DNA of 64,000 nucleotides from Nodosilinea sp. LEGE 07088 (GCF_015207395.1 NZ_JADEWX010000009.1:1-64000); one strand, 5' to 3'. Counted from the stretch's first letter, positions 47,478 to 57,420 are shown. Made by a program: numbers and translations. Notes: generated by a model not told the origin, from the sequence alone.

Positions 47478-47505
47478 AACCCATGACGCGACTGCGCTGC
47501 TCGGT

Positions 47506-48549
47506 CTACTGCTTGAGCGTTCGGGGATCTAGCGCATCGCGCAGGCCGTCGCCCAGTAGGTTGAAGGCCAAAGATGTAATCACAATTAAAATCGCCGGAG
47601 GCCACACCAGCCAGGGTTGCAACACCAATATCGAGGCGTTGGTCGCCAGGGTCAGCATGTTACCCCAGGAGGCATCGGGCTGCTGAATACCCAGCCCAAT
47701 GAAACTCAACACCGCCTCGGCCAGAATAAAGCCGGGAATGGCCAAAGTAGCGGCAATAATGCCGTAGGTCGCCGTCTGCGGCAGGATGTGGCGCGTAATG
47801 ATGTAGAGCGATCGCCCCCCCATCACCCGGCTGGCCTGCACAAACTCCTGCTCTTTAATCGACAGCACCTGCCCGCGAATCACCCGCGCCAGCCCGGCCC
47901 AGCCCACCAGCGATGTAATTAGAATAATTAGCAAAAATCGCTGGGTGCTAGAAATCCCCGCCGGTAGCACCGCCGCCAGCGCGACCAGCAAATAAATGCT
48001 GGGAATGGTCATCAGCACCTCGACAAACCGCATCAGCACCCCGTCTATAGCGCCGCCAAAGTACCCGGCTAGACCACCCACCAGCATGCCCAGCGGAAAC
48101 GAAATCGCAATGCCGATCAGCCCAACGCTGAGGCTGACCCGACTGCCGTGGATCAGGCGGCTAAACTGATCGCGAGCCTGCTCATCGGTGCCGAGCAGGT
48201 TGAGCTTGCCGGGGCCGGTGGTATCAAACAGCGTCAGTTGGCCCTCGTCGTTGCGGTGCAAAATGCGAATAGCAGACGGTTGCGTGCGGTCTACCACAAT
48301 CTCGCGATCGCCGGTTTCCACATCTACTGGCCCTTGGGTGGTGGGGTAGACGTGGGGAAAGAACTGACCGGTTTCAGTATCGCGCCAGTAGACCTGAGTG
48401 GGCGGCAGCAGCGACCCGTTGGGCTGGGCCGCGTAGGGGCTGTAGGGAGCAAAGAAGTCGGCCCCCAAGGCCACCGCGTACAAGCCGATGAGCAGCAGGG
48501 CACCCACCTGGGCCAGACGGTTTTTCCTTAGCTTATGCCACCAAGTCAT
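47506..48549 (-). CDS. Oligopeptide/dipeptide-type ABC permease (OppC/DppC)
   Basis: Inner-membrane permease of 347 residues for peptides or nickel. After helix 1 there is the long periplasmic insertion (about residues 35-115) with VYWRDTETGQFFPHVYP, as in OppC proteins, then GTDEQARDQFSRLIHGSRVSL, helices 2-6, and the EAA loop RQGSLK-like EFVQASRVMGGRSLYIITRHILPQT that binds the ATPase. The ATG at 48549 is seven bases from the stop of the HD gene, so the genes are cotranscribed. The partner DppB, binding protein and ATPases are absent, so it works with genes elsewhere. Confidence 0.92.
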   Translation of the reverse strand: MTWWHKLRKNRLAQVGALLLIGLYAVALGADFFAPYSPYAAQPNGSLLPPTQVYWRDTETGQFFPHVYPTTQGPVDVETGDREIVVDRTQPSAIRILHRNDEGQLTLFDTTGPGKLNLLGTDEQARDQFSRLIHGSRVSLSVGLIGIAISFPLGMLVGGLAGYFGGAIDGVLMRFVEVLMTIPSIYLLVALAAVLPAGISSTQRFLLIILITSLVGWAGLARVIRGQVLSIKEQEFVQASRVMGGRSLYIITRHILPQTATYGIIAATLAIPGFILAEAVLSFIGLGIQQPDASWGNMLTLATNASILVLQPWLVWPPAILIVITSLAFNLLGDGLRDALDPRTLKQ

Positions 48550-48556
48550 AAACACC

Positions 48557-49411
48557 TTAGGTGTGAATTACGGTTTGCTCATTCTCTTTCTCTACCATAA
48601 ACACATTCGAATAGAGGTTTGCAATAATTTGCTTCCCTTCCTGGGTGAGCGACAAATAGCGTAGCCCATCTTGGATGTAGGGGTGCACAACTTTCCAATA
48701 AAACTTAGGGTAGTTGGCTCTCAGATCGCCAGGATGCTGATAATTCAAGAACTTGTTTTGGCCAGTTTCTTCAAACTCATAGTACAAAGCACCAATTTTT
48801 TTCAGGTAGCGGGGATCGCTGAGCTGGCCAATCAGGTCAGCGGCCCGCACTAGCCCCGGAAAGTTGTGGGTATCTTGGTGGTCTTCTTGGTTGGGAACTG
48901 GGAATCGCGTCAGCTCGATGTTGTACTTGATGATCTCAGCTTCAATCACTGGATTATTGCCAAAGCGCTCTTCGATGAATCGCTTGCCACGGTCGACGTG
49001 GTACGGGGTGAGCGAGGCATCAGAGGCCCCAGGCTTGAGCGGCACCATGTCCTCGCCCTGGCCCGTGGAGTAGAGATGGTTGCTATCTTGGTCGCTGCGA
49101 CAGACGCCTTTGACGTAGCCGATATCGTGGCAGACCAGCGAAATAATAAAGTGCATCCAGTCTTTGCAGGTGACCCCGCCTTCGCGGATATGCTTACCCC
49201 GGAGAATTTCCTGGCCCACCAGCGCTACTAAAATAGTGTGCTCTACATTGTGATAGAGGGCATCGCTGTTGGCGATGTTCTCTAGGGCCATGCTGCCAGC
49301 CCAGGCAATAATATCTTCGTAGTCGGGGTTTTGCCCGCCGTAGGTGCGGTGATACCCAACCCGCAGCTTGTCTACAAAATCGCTGATGAGAATTTCGGTC
49401 GCGTTAAACAT
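48557..49411 (-). CDS. HD-domain phosphohydrolase
   Basis: Soluble protein of 284 residues of the HD superfamily of metal-dependent phosphohydrolases. The active-site order is YHNVEHTI (first histidine), VCHDIGYV (the HD pair), then HVDRGKRFI and RAADLIGQLSDP with the last aspartate. The N-terminus is the cyanobacterial pattern FNATEILISDFVDKLRVGYH. Members hydrolyse nucleotides or cyclic dinucleotides; GYxxGxxR-like extras of HD-GYP proteins are absent. ATG 49411 is chosen over TTG 49417. It precedes the peptide permease by eight bases. Confidence 0.88.
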   Translation of the reverse strand: MFNATEILISDFVDKLRVGYHRTYGGQNPDYEDIIAWAGSMALENIANSDALYHNVEHTILVALVGQEILRGKHIREGGVTCKDWMHFIISLVCHDIGYVKGVCRSDQDSNHLYSTGQGEDMVPLKPGASDASLTPYHVDRGKRFIEERFGNNPVIEAEIIKYNIELTRFPVPNQEDHQDTHNFPGLVRAADLIGQLSDPRYLKKIGALYYEFEETGQNKFLNYQHPGDLRANYPKFYWKVVHPYIQDGLRYLSLTQEGKQIIANLYSNVFMVEKENEQTVIHT

Positions 49412-49685
49412 TCCCAAGACCTGCCTTTATGGAGTCGATCTATTGGCGTGAGAGAGCAGTGACGACGGGATAAAAAGTGCTCACGCAATAACCACTCTGC
49501 TATTAGACCAAACCTTTCCCCTCCAGGGTTGTGATTTAAGTCAGGAAAACCCATGAGATGCGCCTCCCAACATGGCCACGAACCTGAATTTCCTCCGTAA
49601 AATAGGCATTCCCAAGAATGGCGTGCTTTAAGCCATAATGGAAAAGTAAACATTTCGTAATGTTCTGAGTCGTTATTGCTGAGGC

Positions 49686-51008
49686 TTGGCTGTGCAAAAT
49701 CTCCACTCGTCTCATTCCCATGGGGCGAAGGCTGTACCTCCCAGGGCAGACGAATCTGTAGACCACTACAGCGAAATTGCGCCGCCCAGCGCTGCCCCCA
49801 CGCGCCGATGGTCTGGGATGCTACTGGGGCTGGGGGCGGGAGTGTTGCTCACGCTAGCCGGTACTCGTATTCTAGGTGGTCGTGAGGCGGCTCCACCCGA
49901 TGCGGCAACGCCCCCACCGACCGCAACCCAAACGGTGACAGCTGCTGCGGTGAGCCCAACGTCTGTGGCCGATACCCTGGCTGTCAATGGCACGGTGCAA
50001 GCTGTTGATTTGCTCACGATCGCACCCCAGGCCAGCGGCTTGCAGATTCGCCAGATTTTGGTGCGAGAGGGCGATGCGGTAGCGGTGGGGCAGGCGATCG
50101 CCACCCTTGACGATGCCACCCTCCAGGCCGACCTGCGCCAGGCCCAGGCCCAGCTCTCTGTTGCCCAGGCCCAGGTGACCCAGCGCCAGGCGGCCCAGGC
50201 CCAGGCCCAGGCCACGCTTGGGGAAGCCCAGCAAAACCTAGAGCGCACTCGGGCACTGGCCGAGCGCGGTGCCATTAGCCAGCAGGAGCTGACCCGCCAG
50301 CAAACCCAGGTCGTCACCGCCCAGGAGGCGGTCGGGCTATCGCGGGCCGAGGTGACCAGTGCCGAAGCGGGGGTGCGATCGCAGCAGGCCACCCTCGATC
50401 GGCTACAAACTGAGCTGGCCCAAACCACCGTGCGCGCCCCTGCCGCCGGGGTTGTGGCCGAGCGCCTCGCCACCGTGGGCGATGTCTCCTCGACGGGTAC
50501 CCCCATCGTGACCCTAATTGAAAACAACCAGCTGGAGCTGACTGCCGAGGTGCCCCAGGCCCAGCTCGATCGGATATCCCTAGGGGCCCCGGTCGCCGTT
50601 GCCTCCAATGCCGACAGTCGCATCACCCTGCAGGGCACAGTGCGCTCGATCGACCCGGTGATCGATGCGGCCACTCGGGTCGCGAACGTCAACATTACCC
50701 TCCCCGCCAGCGACCTGCTCAAGCCCGGCATGTTTCTGCGCGGCGACATTACCACTAGCTCTCGCCAGGGCCTGACGGTTCCTGCCACCGCTCTGCAACC
50801 CCAGCCCGATGGCATCAGCCAGGTGTTTGTGCTGGGCGACGGCAACCAGGTTGAGGCCCGTACCGTAGAACTTGGCAACCGCATCGCCGCCAGTGGCGAT
50901 GACGTGGCGCAGGTCGAGGTGCTCCAGGGCCTGCAATCTGGGGAACAGGTGGTCATCTCCGGCGTCGGGTTCTTGCAGGACGGCGACGTAGTGAGCGTGG
51001 TGGAGTAG
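49686..51008 (+). CDS. RND efflux periplasmic adaptor
   Basis: Membrane fusion protein of 440 residues. A cytoplasmic N-terminus of 40 residues is followed by one hydrophobic helix (about 44-62) and no lipobox, unlike the adaptor at 35816. The lipoyl halves are LQIRQILVREGDAVAVGQAIA and TVRAPAAGVVAERLATVGD, joined by an Ala/Gln-rich coiled hairpin (about 125-215). The beta-barrel part has TRVANVNITL and LKPGMFLRGDI. Start: TTG 49686 or GTG 49692, neither has a clear ribosome site. It is 167 bases before its pump gene with a dispersed repeat between. Confidence 0.92.
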   Translation: MAVQNLHSSHSHGAKAVPPRADESVDHYSEIAPPSAAPTRRWSGMLLGLGAGVLLTLAGTRILGGREAAPPDAATPPPTATQTVTAAAVSPTSVADTLAVNGTVQAVDLLTIAPQASGLQIRQILVREGDAVAVGQAIATLDDATLQADLRQAQAQLSVAQAQVTQRQAAQAQAQATLGEAQQNLERTRALAERGAISQQELTRQQTQVVTAQEAVGLSRAEVTSAEAGVRSQQATLDRLQTELAQTTVRAPAAGVVAERLATVGDVSSTGTPIVTLIENNQLELTAEVPQAQLDRISLGAPVAVASNADSRITLQGTVRSIDPVIDAATRVANVNITLPASDLLKPGMFLRGDITTSSRQGLTVPATALQPQPDGISQVFVLGDGNQVEARTVELGNRIAASGDDVAQVEVLQGLQSGEQVVISGVGFLQDGDVVSVVE

Positions 51009-51114
51009 CCCTGGAGGCACATAACGCTAAAGAGAGACCCCGCTAACGCAAAGCGATGCGCAAATCTCCTAGGGCAAATATCTTCTTCACGCTAACTGCT
51101 TGATAACAATGATT

Positions 51115-51146
51115 TTGGTGCATTGCTGGCGCGAATGCACCCTACG
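51115..51146. repeat. Copy of dispersed GGTGCATT repeat
   Basis: GGTGCATT, six bases, GCGAATGCACCCTACG: a short hairpin that carries the end sequence CGCGAATGCACCCTACG found at other sites (57521, 58404). It is in the gap between adaptor and pump genes. Confidence 0.6.
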
Positions 51147-51175
51147 CTCCTCTACTACCCACCCAACTACTGTCC

Positions 51176-54100
51176 ATGAACCTCTCCGGCTGGTCCATCC
51201 GTCGCCCGATTCCCGTTATTGTGCTCTTCCTGGTGCTCACCCTGGGGGGGCTGATCTCCTTTGGTCAGCTGGGCATCGACGAAAACCCCGATATTGAGTT
51301 TCCGTCGATTATTGTCACCGTGACCCAGACCGGGGCCGGGCCTGAGGAACTGGAAAACCAGGTGACCAAGAAGGTCGAAGACGCCGTGGCGGGTCTGGGC
51401 GATATCGATGAAATTCGCTCCACGGTGCGGGAGGGCTCGTCGACAACGGCGATTTCCTTCGTCTTGGGCACCGATATCGACCGGGCCACCAACGATGTGC
51501 GCGATGCCGTCACCCGCATTCGCCAAGACCTACCCGGCAGCATTCAAGAGCCGGTGATTCGGCGGCTGGAGTTTGGCGGCGGCGTGGTGATGACCTATGC
51601 GGTGAATTCTGACCGGCGATCGGTCGAAGAAATTAGCGATCTGGTCGATCGCACCATCAGTCAGGAGGTTCTAACGGTAGAAGGAGTGGCGCGGGTCGAT
51701 CGAGTGGGCGGCGTTGACCCCGAAATTCGAGTTGACCTCGACCCCCAACAGCTCGACGCCCTGGGCATTACCGCCACCCAGGTAAATGACCAAATTCGCG
51801 CCCTAAACATTAACCTGCCCAGCGGTCGGGCAACCCTGGGGGGCCAAGAGCAGAGCTTTCGTACCCTGGGCAGCGCCCCCACCGTTGAGACCCTACGGGA
51901 GGCGCGCATTGCCTTGCCCAACGGCACCACGGTGCCCCTCAGCAGCCTGGGTACCGTCGAGAGCGGTTTCAAAGAAGCGCGCCAGTCGGCTCAGCTCAGC
52001 AACCAGCCGGTGGTGGCGTTTCAGGTCTATCGCAGCACCGGCAGCATTCTCGTGTCGGTGGAGGATGGGGTGCGGGCAGCGGTGGCGCAGCTGGAAACAA
52101 CCCTGCCGGAGGATGTCGAGATTGAGCTGATCTTTACGCGCGCCGATGAAATTCGCGACTCCTACCAGGCCTCGATCGACGCCCTGATCTTGGGCTGCCT
52201 GCTGGCGGTGGTGGTGGTGGGCGTGTTTTTGCGCGACTGGCGCGCCACGCTGATTACCGCCACGGCGCTGCCGCTGTCAATTATTCCTACGTTTTTGGTG
52301 CTGGGCTGGTTTGACTACACCCTCAACAGCATGACCCTGCTGGCGCTGACCCTGGCGGTTGGGAACCTGGTCGATGATGCGATTGTGGAAATCGAAAACG
52401 TCGAGCGCCACATTCGCATGGGCAAGCGACCGTTTCAGGCGGCCCTCGACTCGACGGCGGAGGTGGGGCTGGCGGTGCTCACCACCACGGCGACGATTGT
52501 GGCGGTGTTTTTACCGGTGGCCTTTATGGGCGGCATTCCGGGCCAGTTCTTTCAGCCCTTTGGGGTGACGGTGGCCACGGCGACGGTGTTTTCGACCATT
52601 GTGGCGCGGCTGATCACACCAATGATGGCGGCCTACCTGCTGAAATCAAAGCCCCAAACTATCTTTGGTGAAGAAACAATAGAGGCCTACCACGGCAGAC
52701 CCGGCCCCTACCGCCGGTTGCTGACCTGGGCCCTGCGCCACCGGGGGCTGACCCTGGCCTTGGCCCTGATGTTCTTTGTGGGCAGCCTGCGGCTGGTGCC
52801 CTACATTCCCACCAACCTGTTTGACAGCAGCGACACGGGCCTCTCGACCATTGCCGTGGAGCTGCCGCCGGGCGCTACCCTGGCCGACACACAGCAGGCG
52901 ACCGCCCAGGTCACAGAGGGGCTGCTGGACAACCCGGCTGTGGCCACGGTGCTGGCCACGGAAGGGGGTGACGATGGCGTCAACCAGGCCACCCTCTATG
53001 CTCGACTGTTGCCGAAGAACGAGCGCGATTTGTCGCAGGCAGGGTTTGAGCGGCAGGCCCGCGACGGGTTTCAGCAGGTGCCTGGGGCCCGCATTAGCTT
53101 CCAGAGCCAGGGGGCCTCTGGAGATGGCAAGGACCTGAGCGTGGTGCTCAAGAGCGATGACCCAACGGCCCTGCGCCAGGTCTCAGACGCGCTCACCCGA
53201 GAAATGCGGGACATCACTGGCCTGGTGGATGTCAACTCCAGCGCCAGCCTGGTGCGGCCCGAGGTGCAGATTATTCCCGATATCGATCGCGCCGCCGATC
53301 TTGGGGTCACGGTGCAGGCGATCGCATCTACCGCCTCCCTGGCTACCCTGGGGGACACCGACTCGAATTTGGCAGACTTCAACCTGGGCGATCGCCAGAT
53401 TCCTATCCGCGTGCAGATTGACCCCACCTTTCGCGATGACCCGATCATTCTGCAAACCCTGCGGGTGCCCAGCCAAACCGGTGAGCTGGTGCCAATCTCA
53501 GCGGTGGCCGATGTGCGCTATGGCAGCGGCCCGGCCCAAGTCGATCGCTTTGATCGGTCCCGCCAGGTCACCATTGGGGCCAACCTCCAGGGCATCACCC
53601 TGGGCCAGGGCTTGGCCGCCGTCGATGCGCTGCCCACCATGCAAAGCCTGCCGGCCAGCGTGACCCAGCAGCCTGCGGGCGATGCCGAAATTATGCGGGA
53701 TGTGTTTACCCGCTTTGGCCTCGCCCTCGCCACGGCGGTACTCATGATCTTTGCGGTGCTGGTGCTGCTGTATAACAGCTTTATCTACCCGATGGCGATT
53801 ATGGCAGCTCTGCCGCTCTCGGTGGGGGGCGCGCTGATCGCCCTGTTGATTACCCAAAAGCCGATGGGCCTGTTCGCCCTGATTGGCATTGTGCTGCTGA
53901 TGGGCCTGGTGACCAAAAATGCCATTTTGCTGGTGGACTATGCCTTGACGGCAAAGCAGCAGGGCAAATCTCGGCGAGAGTCCGTCGTCGAAGCGGGCGT
54001 CACCCGCCTGCGCCCGATTTTGATGACTTCAATTTCGACCATGGCGGGGATGGTACCCATTGCCCTGGAGCTGGGCGCGGGCGGGGCAACCCGCAGCCCG

Positions 54101-54298
54101 ATGGCGATCGCGGTAATTGGCGGCTTTACCACCTCGACCCTGCTGACGCTAGTGGTGGTGCCGGTGCTGTTTACCTATATTGACCGGGTGAATGGGGCGA
54201 TCGCTAAGCTGTTTGGCCGTTTCAGAGGCAAAGATATGGACTCAGAACCGCCTGATACCCCAGAACCTACACCTAGGGAATATACCTTGAGCAAATAA
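51176..54298 (+). CDS. RND efflux transporter (HAE1 family), second system
   Basis: Proton-driven exporter of 1040 residues with the full RND helix and loop duplication. Helix 4 has [17 protein letters not shown] with the two aspartates of the proton relay, unlike the other pump in this window. The second half has [14 protein letters not shown] and [15 protein letters not shown]. The N-terminus [15 protein letters not shown] fits the family. With the adaptor upstream it makes an efflux operon; an outer membrane channel is not in the window. The two pumps are clearly from separate subfamilies. Confidence 0.95.
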   Translation: MNLSGWSIRRPIPVIVLFLVLTLGGLISFGQLGIDENPDIEFPSIIVTVTQTGAGPEELENQVTKKVEDAVAGLGDIDEIRSTVREGSSTTAISFVLGTDIDRATNDVRDAVTRIRQDLPGSIQEPVIRRLEFGGGVVMTYAVNSDRRSVEEISDLVDRTISQEVLTVEGVARVDRVGGVDPEIRVDLDPQQLDALGITATQVNDQIRALNINLPSGRATLGGQEQSFRTLGSAPTVETLREARIALPNGTTVPLSSLGTVESGFKEARQSAQLSNQPVVAFQVYRSTGSILVSVEDGVRAAVAQLETTLPEDVEIELIFTRADEIRDSYQASIDALILGCLLAVVVVGVFLRDWRATLITATALPLSIIPTFLVLGWFDYTLNSMTLLALTLAVGNLVDDAIVEIENVERHIRMGKRPFQAALDSTAEVGLAVLTTTATIVAVFLPVAFMGGIPGQFFQPFGVTVATATVFSTIVARLITPMMAAYLLKSKPQTIFGEETIEAYHGRPGPYRRLLTWALRHRGLTLALALMFFVGSLRLVPYIPTNLFDSSDTGLSTIAVELPPGATLADTQQATAQVTEGLLDNPAVATVLATEGGDDGVNQATLYARLLPKNERDLSQAGFERQARDGFQQVPGARISFQSQGASGDGKDLSVVLKSDDPTALRQVSDALTREMRDITGLVDVNSSASLVRPEVQIIPDIDRAADLGVTVQAIASTASLATLGDTDSNLADFNLGDRQIPIRVQIDPTFRDDPIILQTLRVPSQTGELVPISAVADVRYGSGPAQVDRFDRSRQVTIGANLQGITLGQGLAAVDALPTMQSLPASVTQQPAGDAEIMRDVFTRFGLALATAVLMIFAVLVLLYNSFIYPMAIMAALPLSVGGALIALLITQKPMGLFALIGIVLLMGLVTKNAILLVDYALTAKQQGKSRRESVVEAGVTRLRPILMTSISTMAGMVPIALELGAGGATRSPMAIAVIGGFTTSTLLTLVVVPVLFTYIDRVNGAIAKLFGRFRGKDMDSEPPDTPEPTPREYTLSK

Positions 54299-54301
54299 CC
54301 G

Positions 54302-54307
54302 TATAAT
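54302..54307 (+). promoter_or_regulatory. Candidate -10 element of tRNA-Gly
   Basis: TATAAT, 40 bases before the tRNA and right after the stop codon of the RND gene. No convincing -35 hexamer is at the right distance. Confidence 0.4.
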
Positions 54308-54346
54308 AAGAATCCGTTGGCGGGTTAGAGCCGCAACGGCACTCCT

Positions 54347-54418
54347 GCGGGTGTAGTTCAGTGGTAGAACGTCAGCTTCCCAAGCTGAATGTCGACGGTT
54401 CGAGTCCGTTCACCCGCT
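54347..54418 (+). tRNA. tRNA-Gly (anticodon CCC)
   Basis: A complete 72-base cloverleaf: acceptor GCGGGTG pairs with CACCCGC, D-arm around AGTTCAGTGGTAGAAC, anticodon stem TCAGC/GCTGA with loop TTCCCAA (anticodon CCC, reading GGG), and GGTTCGAGTCC as T-arm. CCA is not encoded. The integrase gene 231 bases downstream makes its 3' end a probable attachment site, though no repeat of the 3' end was found in the window. Confidence 0.95.
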
Positions 54419-54648
54419 TTCAAGTGTTTCAGCCTCAAACGCTCTTCCAGAAAGGGATTCAGCCATCAAGGTCTTGATTGCTTTTTGGCAAAGTGGCCGT
54501 GACGTTGGGTCACTTTGGGGCAGTTTGGGGGTAAAAACTGGTACGAAATTGGTATAAACCTCCGGGCACGAAAAGCGGATTGATGGGGTCGGATAACCGT
54601 AGATAACGGCAAGGGTGCAGGCGATGTACTTTACCCCCACCCCGAACT

Positions 54649-55812
54649 ATGGCTAAAGGACAAGTTAAAGTCGAAGTTTACTCCGAGCGCTTGCGGCTGC
54701 GGTGGAGCTACCGAAGCCAGCGCTACTGCCTGTCGGTTGGCTTGCCAGATAGCATCATCAACCGCAGGGTTGCCACGCAAAAGGCCCAACAGATCGAGTT
54801 AGACATGCTGAGCGGCAATTTTGACCCCACGTTGCAAAAATACAAGCCTGAGGATCCACTGCCAATGGTTGTAGCTGGCTCTGAGGCGTCTCAGAGCTAT
54901 ACCGATGTCTTTAAGCAGCACTGGGATGAGTTTGTGGACGATAAGGGGCAACGGCTAGAGAGCCCCTTCACCATCGTGAGCATGTACAACCCGATTCCCA
55001 AGAAGGTGCGCAATTTTGGGCGCAAGATCCTTGGCCGCCGAGAGGCCCAAGAGTTCGTCACGTTTATGCTGCAAAGTGCTTCTCCTGCCACCATTAAGAA
55101 GCAGGTGATCATCCTGAATGATTTTGGCAACTGGGTACAGCAGAACAAACTGGTGGACGCAGGCTGGGAAAACCCCTTTACCGGGCTGACGGAGATGTGC
55201 CACCCGGTGCCCCCGCTCAAAGTTCCTCCCTTTAGCGAGGCGGAAATTAAGCAGATTATCGGTACCTTTCGCGACGATCGCTACTACGCCCACTACACCG
55301 ACTATGTGCGGTTCTTGTTTATGACGGGCTGTAGAACCAGTGAGGCCATCGGTCTCCAGTGGAAGCATGTCCGTCGCGACTGTACCGGGATTACGTTTAA
55401 TGAAACCCTAGTGCGTAAGGGCACCGGCACGGCTCGCCTGCGAAAAGCCACCAAAACCAATCGGGCTCGGTTCTTCCCGTGCAATGGGGACCTACAGAAC
55501 CTGTTATTAGCCATTCGCCCGGAAGACTACAAGCCCGATACCCTGGTCTTCCCCAGCCCCAAGGGTAAGCCGATTGATGCGACGAACTTCCTCAATCGGG
55601 CCTGGCAGAGCATTTTGAAGAAGTGCGGCATGACTCAGGAAAACGGGCTGTATCGCACTCAGTACAACACCCGGCACACGTTTATTAGCCACATGCTGGC
55701 AAAGGGGATGTCGGTGATTGAGGTGGCCAAGCTGACTGGTCATGATCCTAAAGTTCTGTTGGAGCACTATGCTGGCCTCATTAGTCAGATTGAGGTGCCC
55801 ACGTTCTTTTAG
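54649..55812 (+). CDS. Tyrosine recombinase/integrase
   Basis: Site-specific integrase of 387 residues. The N-terminal part MAKGQVKVEVYSERLRLRW is an arm-type DNA-binding domain, then a core-binding helical domain, and a catalytic domain: GCRTSEAIGLQW (first arginine), KATKTNRAR (lysine), YNTRHTFISH (the HxxR box with tyrosine in place of histidine, as in many integrases), LTGHDPKVLLEHYAG (histidine, then nucleophilic tyrosine). It seems complete. Next to a tRNA gene it is the likely integration enzyme of an island. Confidence 0.93.
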   Translation: MAKGQVKVEVYSERLRLRWSYRSQRYCLSVGLPDSIINRRVATQKAQQIELDMLSGNFDPTLQKYKPEDPLPMVVAGSEASQSYTDVFKQHWDEFVDDKGQRLESPFTIVSMYNPIPKKVRNFGRKILGRREAQEFVTFMLQSASPATIKKQVIILNDFGNWVQQNKLVDAGWENPFTGLTEMCHPVPPLKVPPFSEAEIKQIIGTFRDDRYYAHYTDYVRFLFMTGCRTSEAIGLQWKHVRRDCTGITFNETLVRKGTGTARLRKATKTNRARFFPCNGDLQNLLLAIRPEDYKPDTLVFPSPKGKPIDATNFLNRAWQSILKKCGMTQENGLYRTQYNTRHTFISHMLAKGMSVIEVAKLTGHDPKVLLEHYAGLISQIEVPTFF

Positions 55813-55844
55813 GGGTTGGTGTTTGTCGAGGAGCGCTATCCGTC

Positions 55845-56522
55845 ATGACCTGGAATACCAATTTTGGCAAGCGCGTGCTGGAGGGGGCAGAGGCTAAGTT
55901 TTACCTGCACATTCTCCAGGCGGCGGTTGAGTTCAGCCGGGAAGCGGTTGAATTCGACGATGGGGGAGAGGTTATCACTGGAGACCGCATCTTCGACAGC
56001 GCCAGCTTTGAGCAACGGGTGGTGTTGTGGCATCGGTGCCTGGAGGCGTTACTCAAGCCCGAGGTGCCGGTGCCACCTCTCACCAATGTGCTAGAAGCGG
56101 CGGCCTATTTTCCTTTCGCCTGGTTGACCCAACGGGTGGAGGATGAAATCGCCTTCGCTGACTGTATTGAGGAGGATGGCGATCCGTTCTATTGGCGAAG
56201 ACTGATTTGGGAAACTCTGAGCGCCCTGGGAATGCTCAAGGTTTTAGAAGCCGAGTTTGAGGAGGAGGAGGACATTCTGCCCATTGAGGTGGACTGTGAG
56301 GACTCGCTGGAATGGGAAAACTGCATTGATGAACTGGCCGATCGCATCTTTTGGGATCGCGACTGGCAGGTGACCTACAACCATCCTCAGTTGCTAGATG
56401 GCATTGAGGAGGAGTTTGCCAATCAAACGGGAATCTCGGAAGACTATGTTCAGAATCGTCTGCCTAAAGTGACCCAGGCAGAAGCCGATGCTGTGTTGCA
56501 GAAAATTTTACATTGGCAATGA
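55845..56522 (+). CDS. Hypothetical acidic protein of the island
   Basis: Protein of 225 residues, very acidic (EFEEEEDILPIEVDCEDSLEWEN), predicted to be helical, not recognised. It begins 33 bases after the integrase stop and so is likely cotranscribed with it. The long acidic patch (about residues 130-170) is like DNA-mimic or protein-binding proteins of mobile elements, but there is no family evidence. No start ambiguity: ATG 55845 is the only one near the frame's beginning. Confidence 0.7.
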   Translation: MTWNTNFGKRVLEGAEAKFYLHILQAAVEFSREAVEFDDGGEVITGDRIFDSASFEQRVVLWHRCLEALLKPEVPVPPLTNVLEAAAYFPFAWLTQRVEDEIAFADCIEEDGDPFYWRRLIWETLSALGMLKVLEAEFEEEEDILPIEVDCEDSLEWENCIDELADRIFWDRDWQVTYNHPQLLDGIEEEFANQTGISEDYVQNRLPKVTQAEADAVLQKILHWQ

Positions 56523-56649
56523 TATCTGTCCTCAGCACCTTCCGGGGGGCGTCGCGATTTTGAGGTAAGCACTGTTGACACCTCAGGCCAGCAAAGACCC
56601 GCGCCAGTGACGGCAGAACCGTGATGATTGAGGTAGAAACTTGGTTGGC

Positions 56650-56757
56650 TTATTGCTCTGGGTTGCTGACCTCATAGGCTGATCGTGAAGAATAACGGTG
56701 TAAGAAGGAAAATGTTCCTCTTAACCAGCCAAAGGTGCGCTCGATAAGCCATCCACA
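56650..56757 (-). pseudogene. C-terminal remnant of IS5-type transposase
   Basis: On the minus strand a frame reads WLIERTFGWL and continues to a stop at 56650-56652. IERTFGWL with its glutamate is the end of the DDE domain of IS5-family transposases. The frame overlaps the 3' end of the MazF-like gene, read in another phase, which shows that the IS stump forms the gene's tail. All other transposase parts are missing. Confidence 0.65.
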
Positions 56758-56935
56758 AAGACAGCTTAGGCAGGGCCACCTCGTAGGCGCTACCTCTGTA
56801 TTGAGTAGTCAGCGGTACATAAATAGCCAAGACCCTAGGTGGGTTAGGATCCAAGCGAGAAACAATTACAACGGGCCGGGTCTTAGCCGCAAGCCCTAGA
56901 TCAGCCAGCCACACTTCACCAGGTTTCAGGCTCAT
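56672..56935 (-). CDS. MazF/PemK-type toxin with altered C-terminus
   Basis: Toxin of the MazF/PemK mRNA-interferase family, 87 residues. The first 55 fit well: LKPGEVWLADLGLAAKTRPVVIVSR and IYVPLTTQYRGSAYEVALPKL. The following 25 residues (WMAYRAHLWLVKRN...) do not look like MazF, which should continue with a strand and helix ending near 105-115 residues. These bases coincide with an IS5-type remnant in another frame, so the toxin has lost its real end and is probably inactive. Starts at ATG 56935; the upstream ATG 56944 is also in frame. It overlaps the antitoxin gene. Confidence 0.75.
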   Translation of the reverse strand: MSLKPGEVWLADLGLAAKTRPVVIVSRLDPNPPRVLAIYVPLTTQYRGSAYEVALPKLSLWMAYRAHLWLVKRNIFLLTPLFFTISL

Positions 56936-57113
56936 CTGACTCATCGAGTAAATCCAGCACCTCTTGCTCTACAGCCCGCGATCGCATCAAATCAACCGGA
57001 ATGCCTTGATCCGCCAGTTGTATAATCTCCCAGATAAATCGACGTACCTGGTCGGCAATCTCAGGCTCCCACTCGCCAAGCTTGGTATCGAGCTGTTCAA
57101 CGATAGTGTCCAT
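56916..57113 (-). CDS. Antitoxin-like partner of MazF-type toxin
   Basis: Small acidic protein of 65 residues: MDTIVEQLDTKLGEWEP then ADQVRRFIWEIIQLADQ and an acidic tail LLDESDEPETW. By size, charge and position (overlapping the toxin start by about 20 bases) it is the antitoxin. ATG 57113 is preferred over TTG 57158, because TATAAT lies on the minus strand at 57159-57164 and should be the promoter. No DNA-binding motif is clear; the family is not one I can name. Confidence 0.7.
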   Translation of the reverse strand: MDTIVEQLDTKLGEWEPEIADQVRRFIWEIIQLADQGIPVDLMRSRAVEQEVLDLLDESDEPETW

Positions 57114-57284
57114 AAACGCTTCTACCGACTGGGTAAAGTAAGCATTGCTTTTGATCAAATTATAGGGTTGCTAATCACATCCCAGCCAACCATCACTTTG
57201 TCTGGTGCTTAGGCAGCATAGGCAAGAGCTATGCCCGTACCTATCCTACAAAGCGAGGATAGAAATATATACCCCTGAACACCT

Positions 57285-57420
57285 ATGACCCTAACCCTCA
57301 ACCTACCTCCAGAAATGGAGCACTACATTATGCAAGAAGCCCAGCAGCAGGGGCTTTCGGTTGAGGCTATGACCTTGCAGCTTTTAGCAAAATCTATCGC
57401 CTTCAAGCAGATACAAGGGG
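57285..57420 (+). pseudogene. Truncated antitoxin gene
   Basis: The first 44 residues, MTLTLNLPPEMEHYIMQEAQ then GLSVEAMTLQLLAKSIAF, match a small family of cyanobacterial antitoxin-like proteins of 70-90 residues with an N-terminal beta strand and helix-turn. From about 57415 the sequence becomes a dispersed repeat and the frame runs on to 57674 without meaning, antisense to the Uma2 gene. The gene was interrupted by that repeat. No toxin partner is left. Confidence 0.65.

Noticed and set aside
49766-51022. 418-residue minus-strand frame antisense to the efflux adaptor
   Set aside because: Low-complexity Ser/Arg/Trp-rich translation, a mirror of the adaptor's biased codons; no ribosome site.
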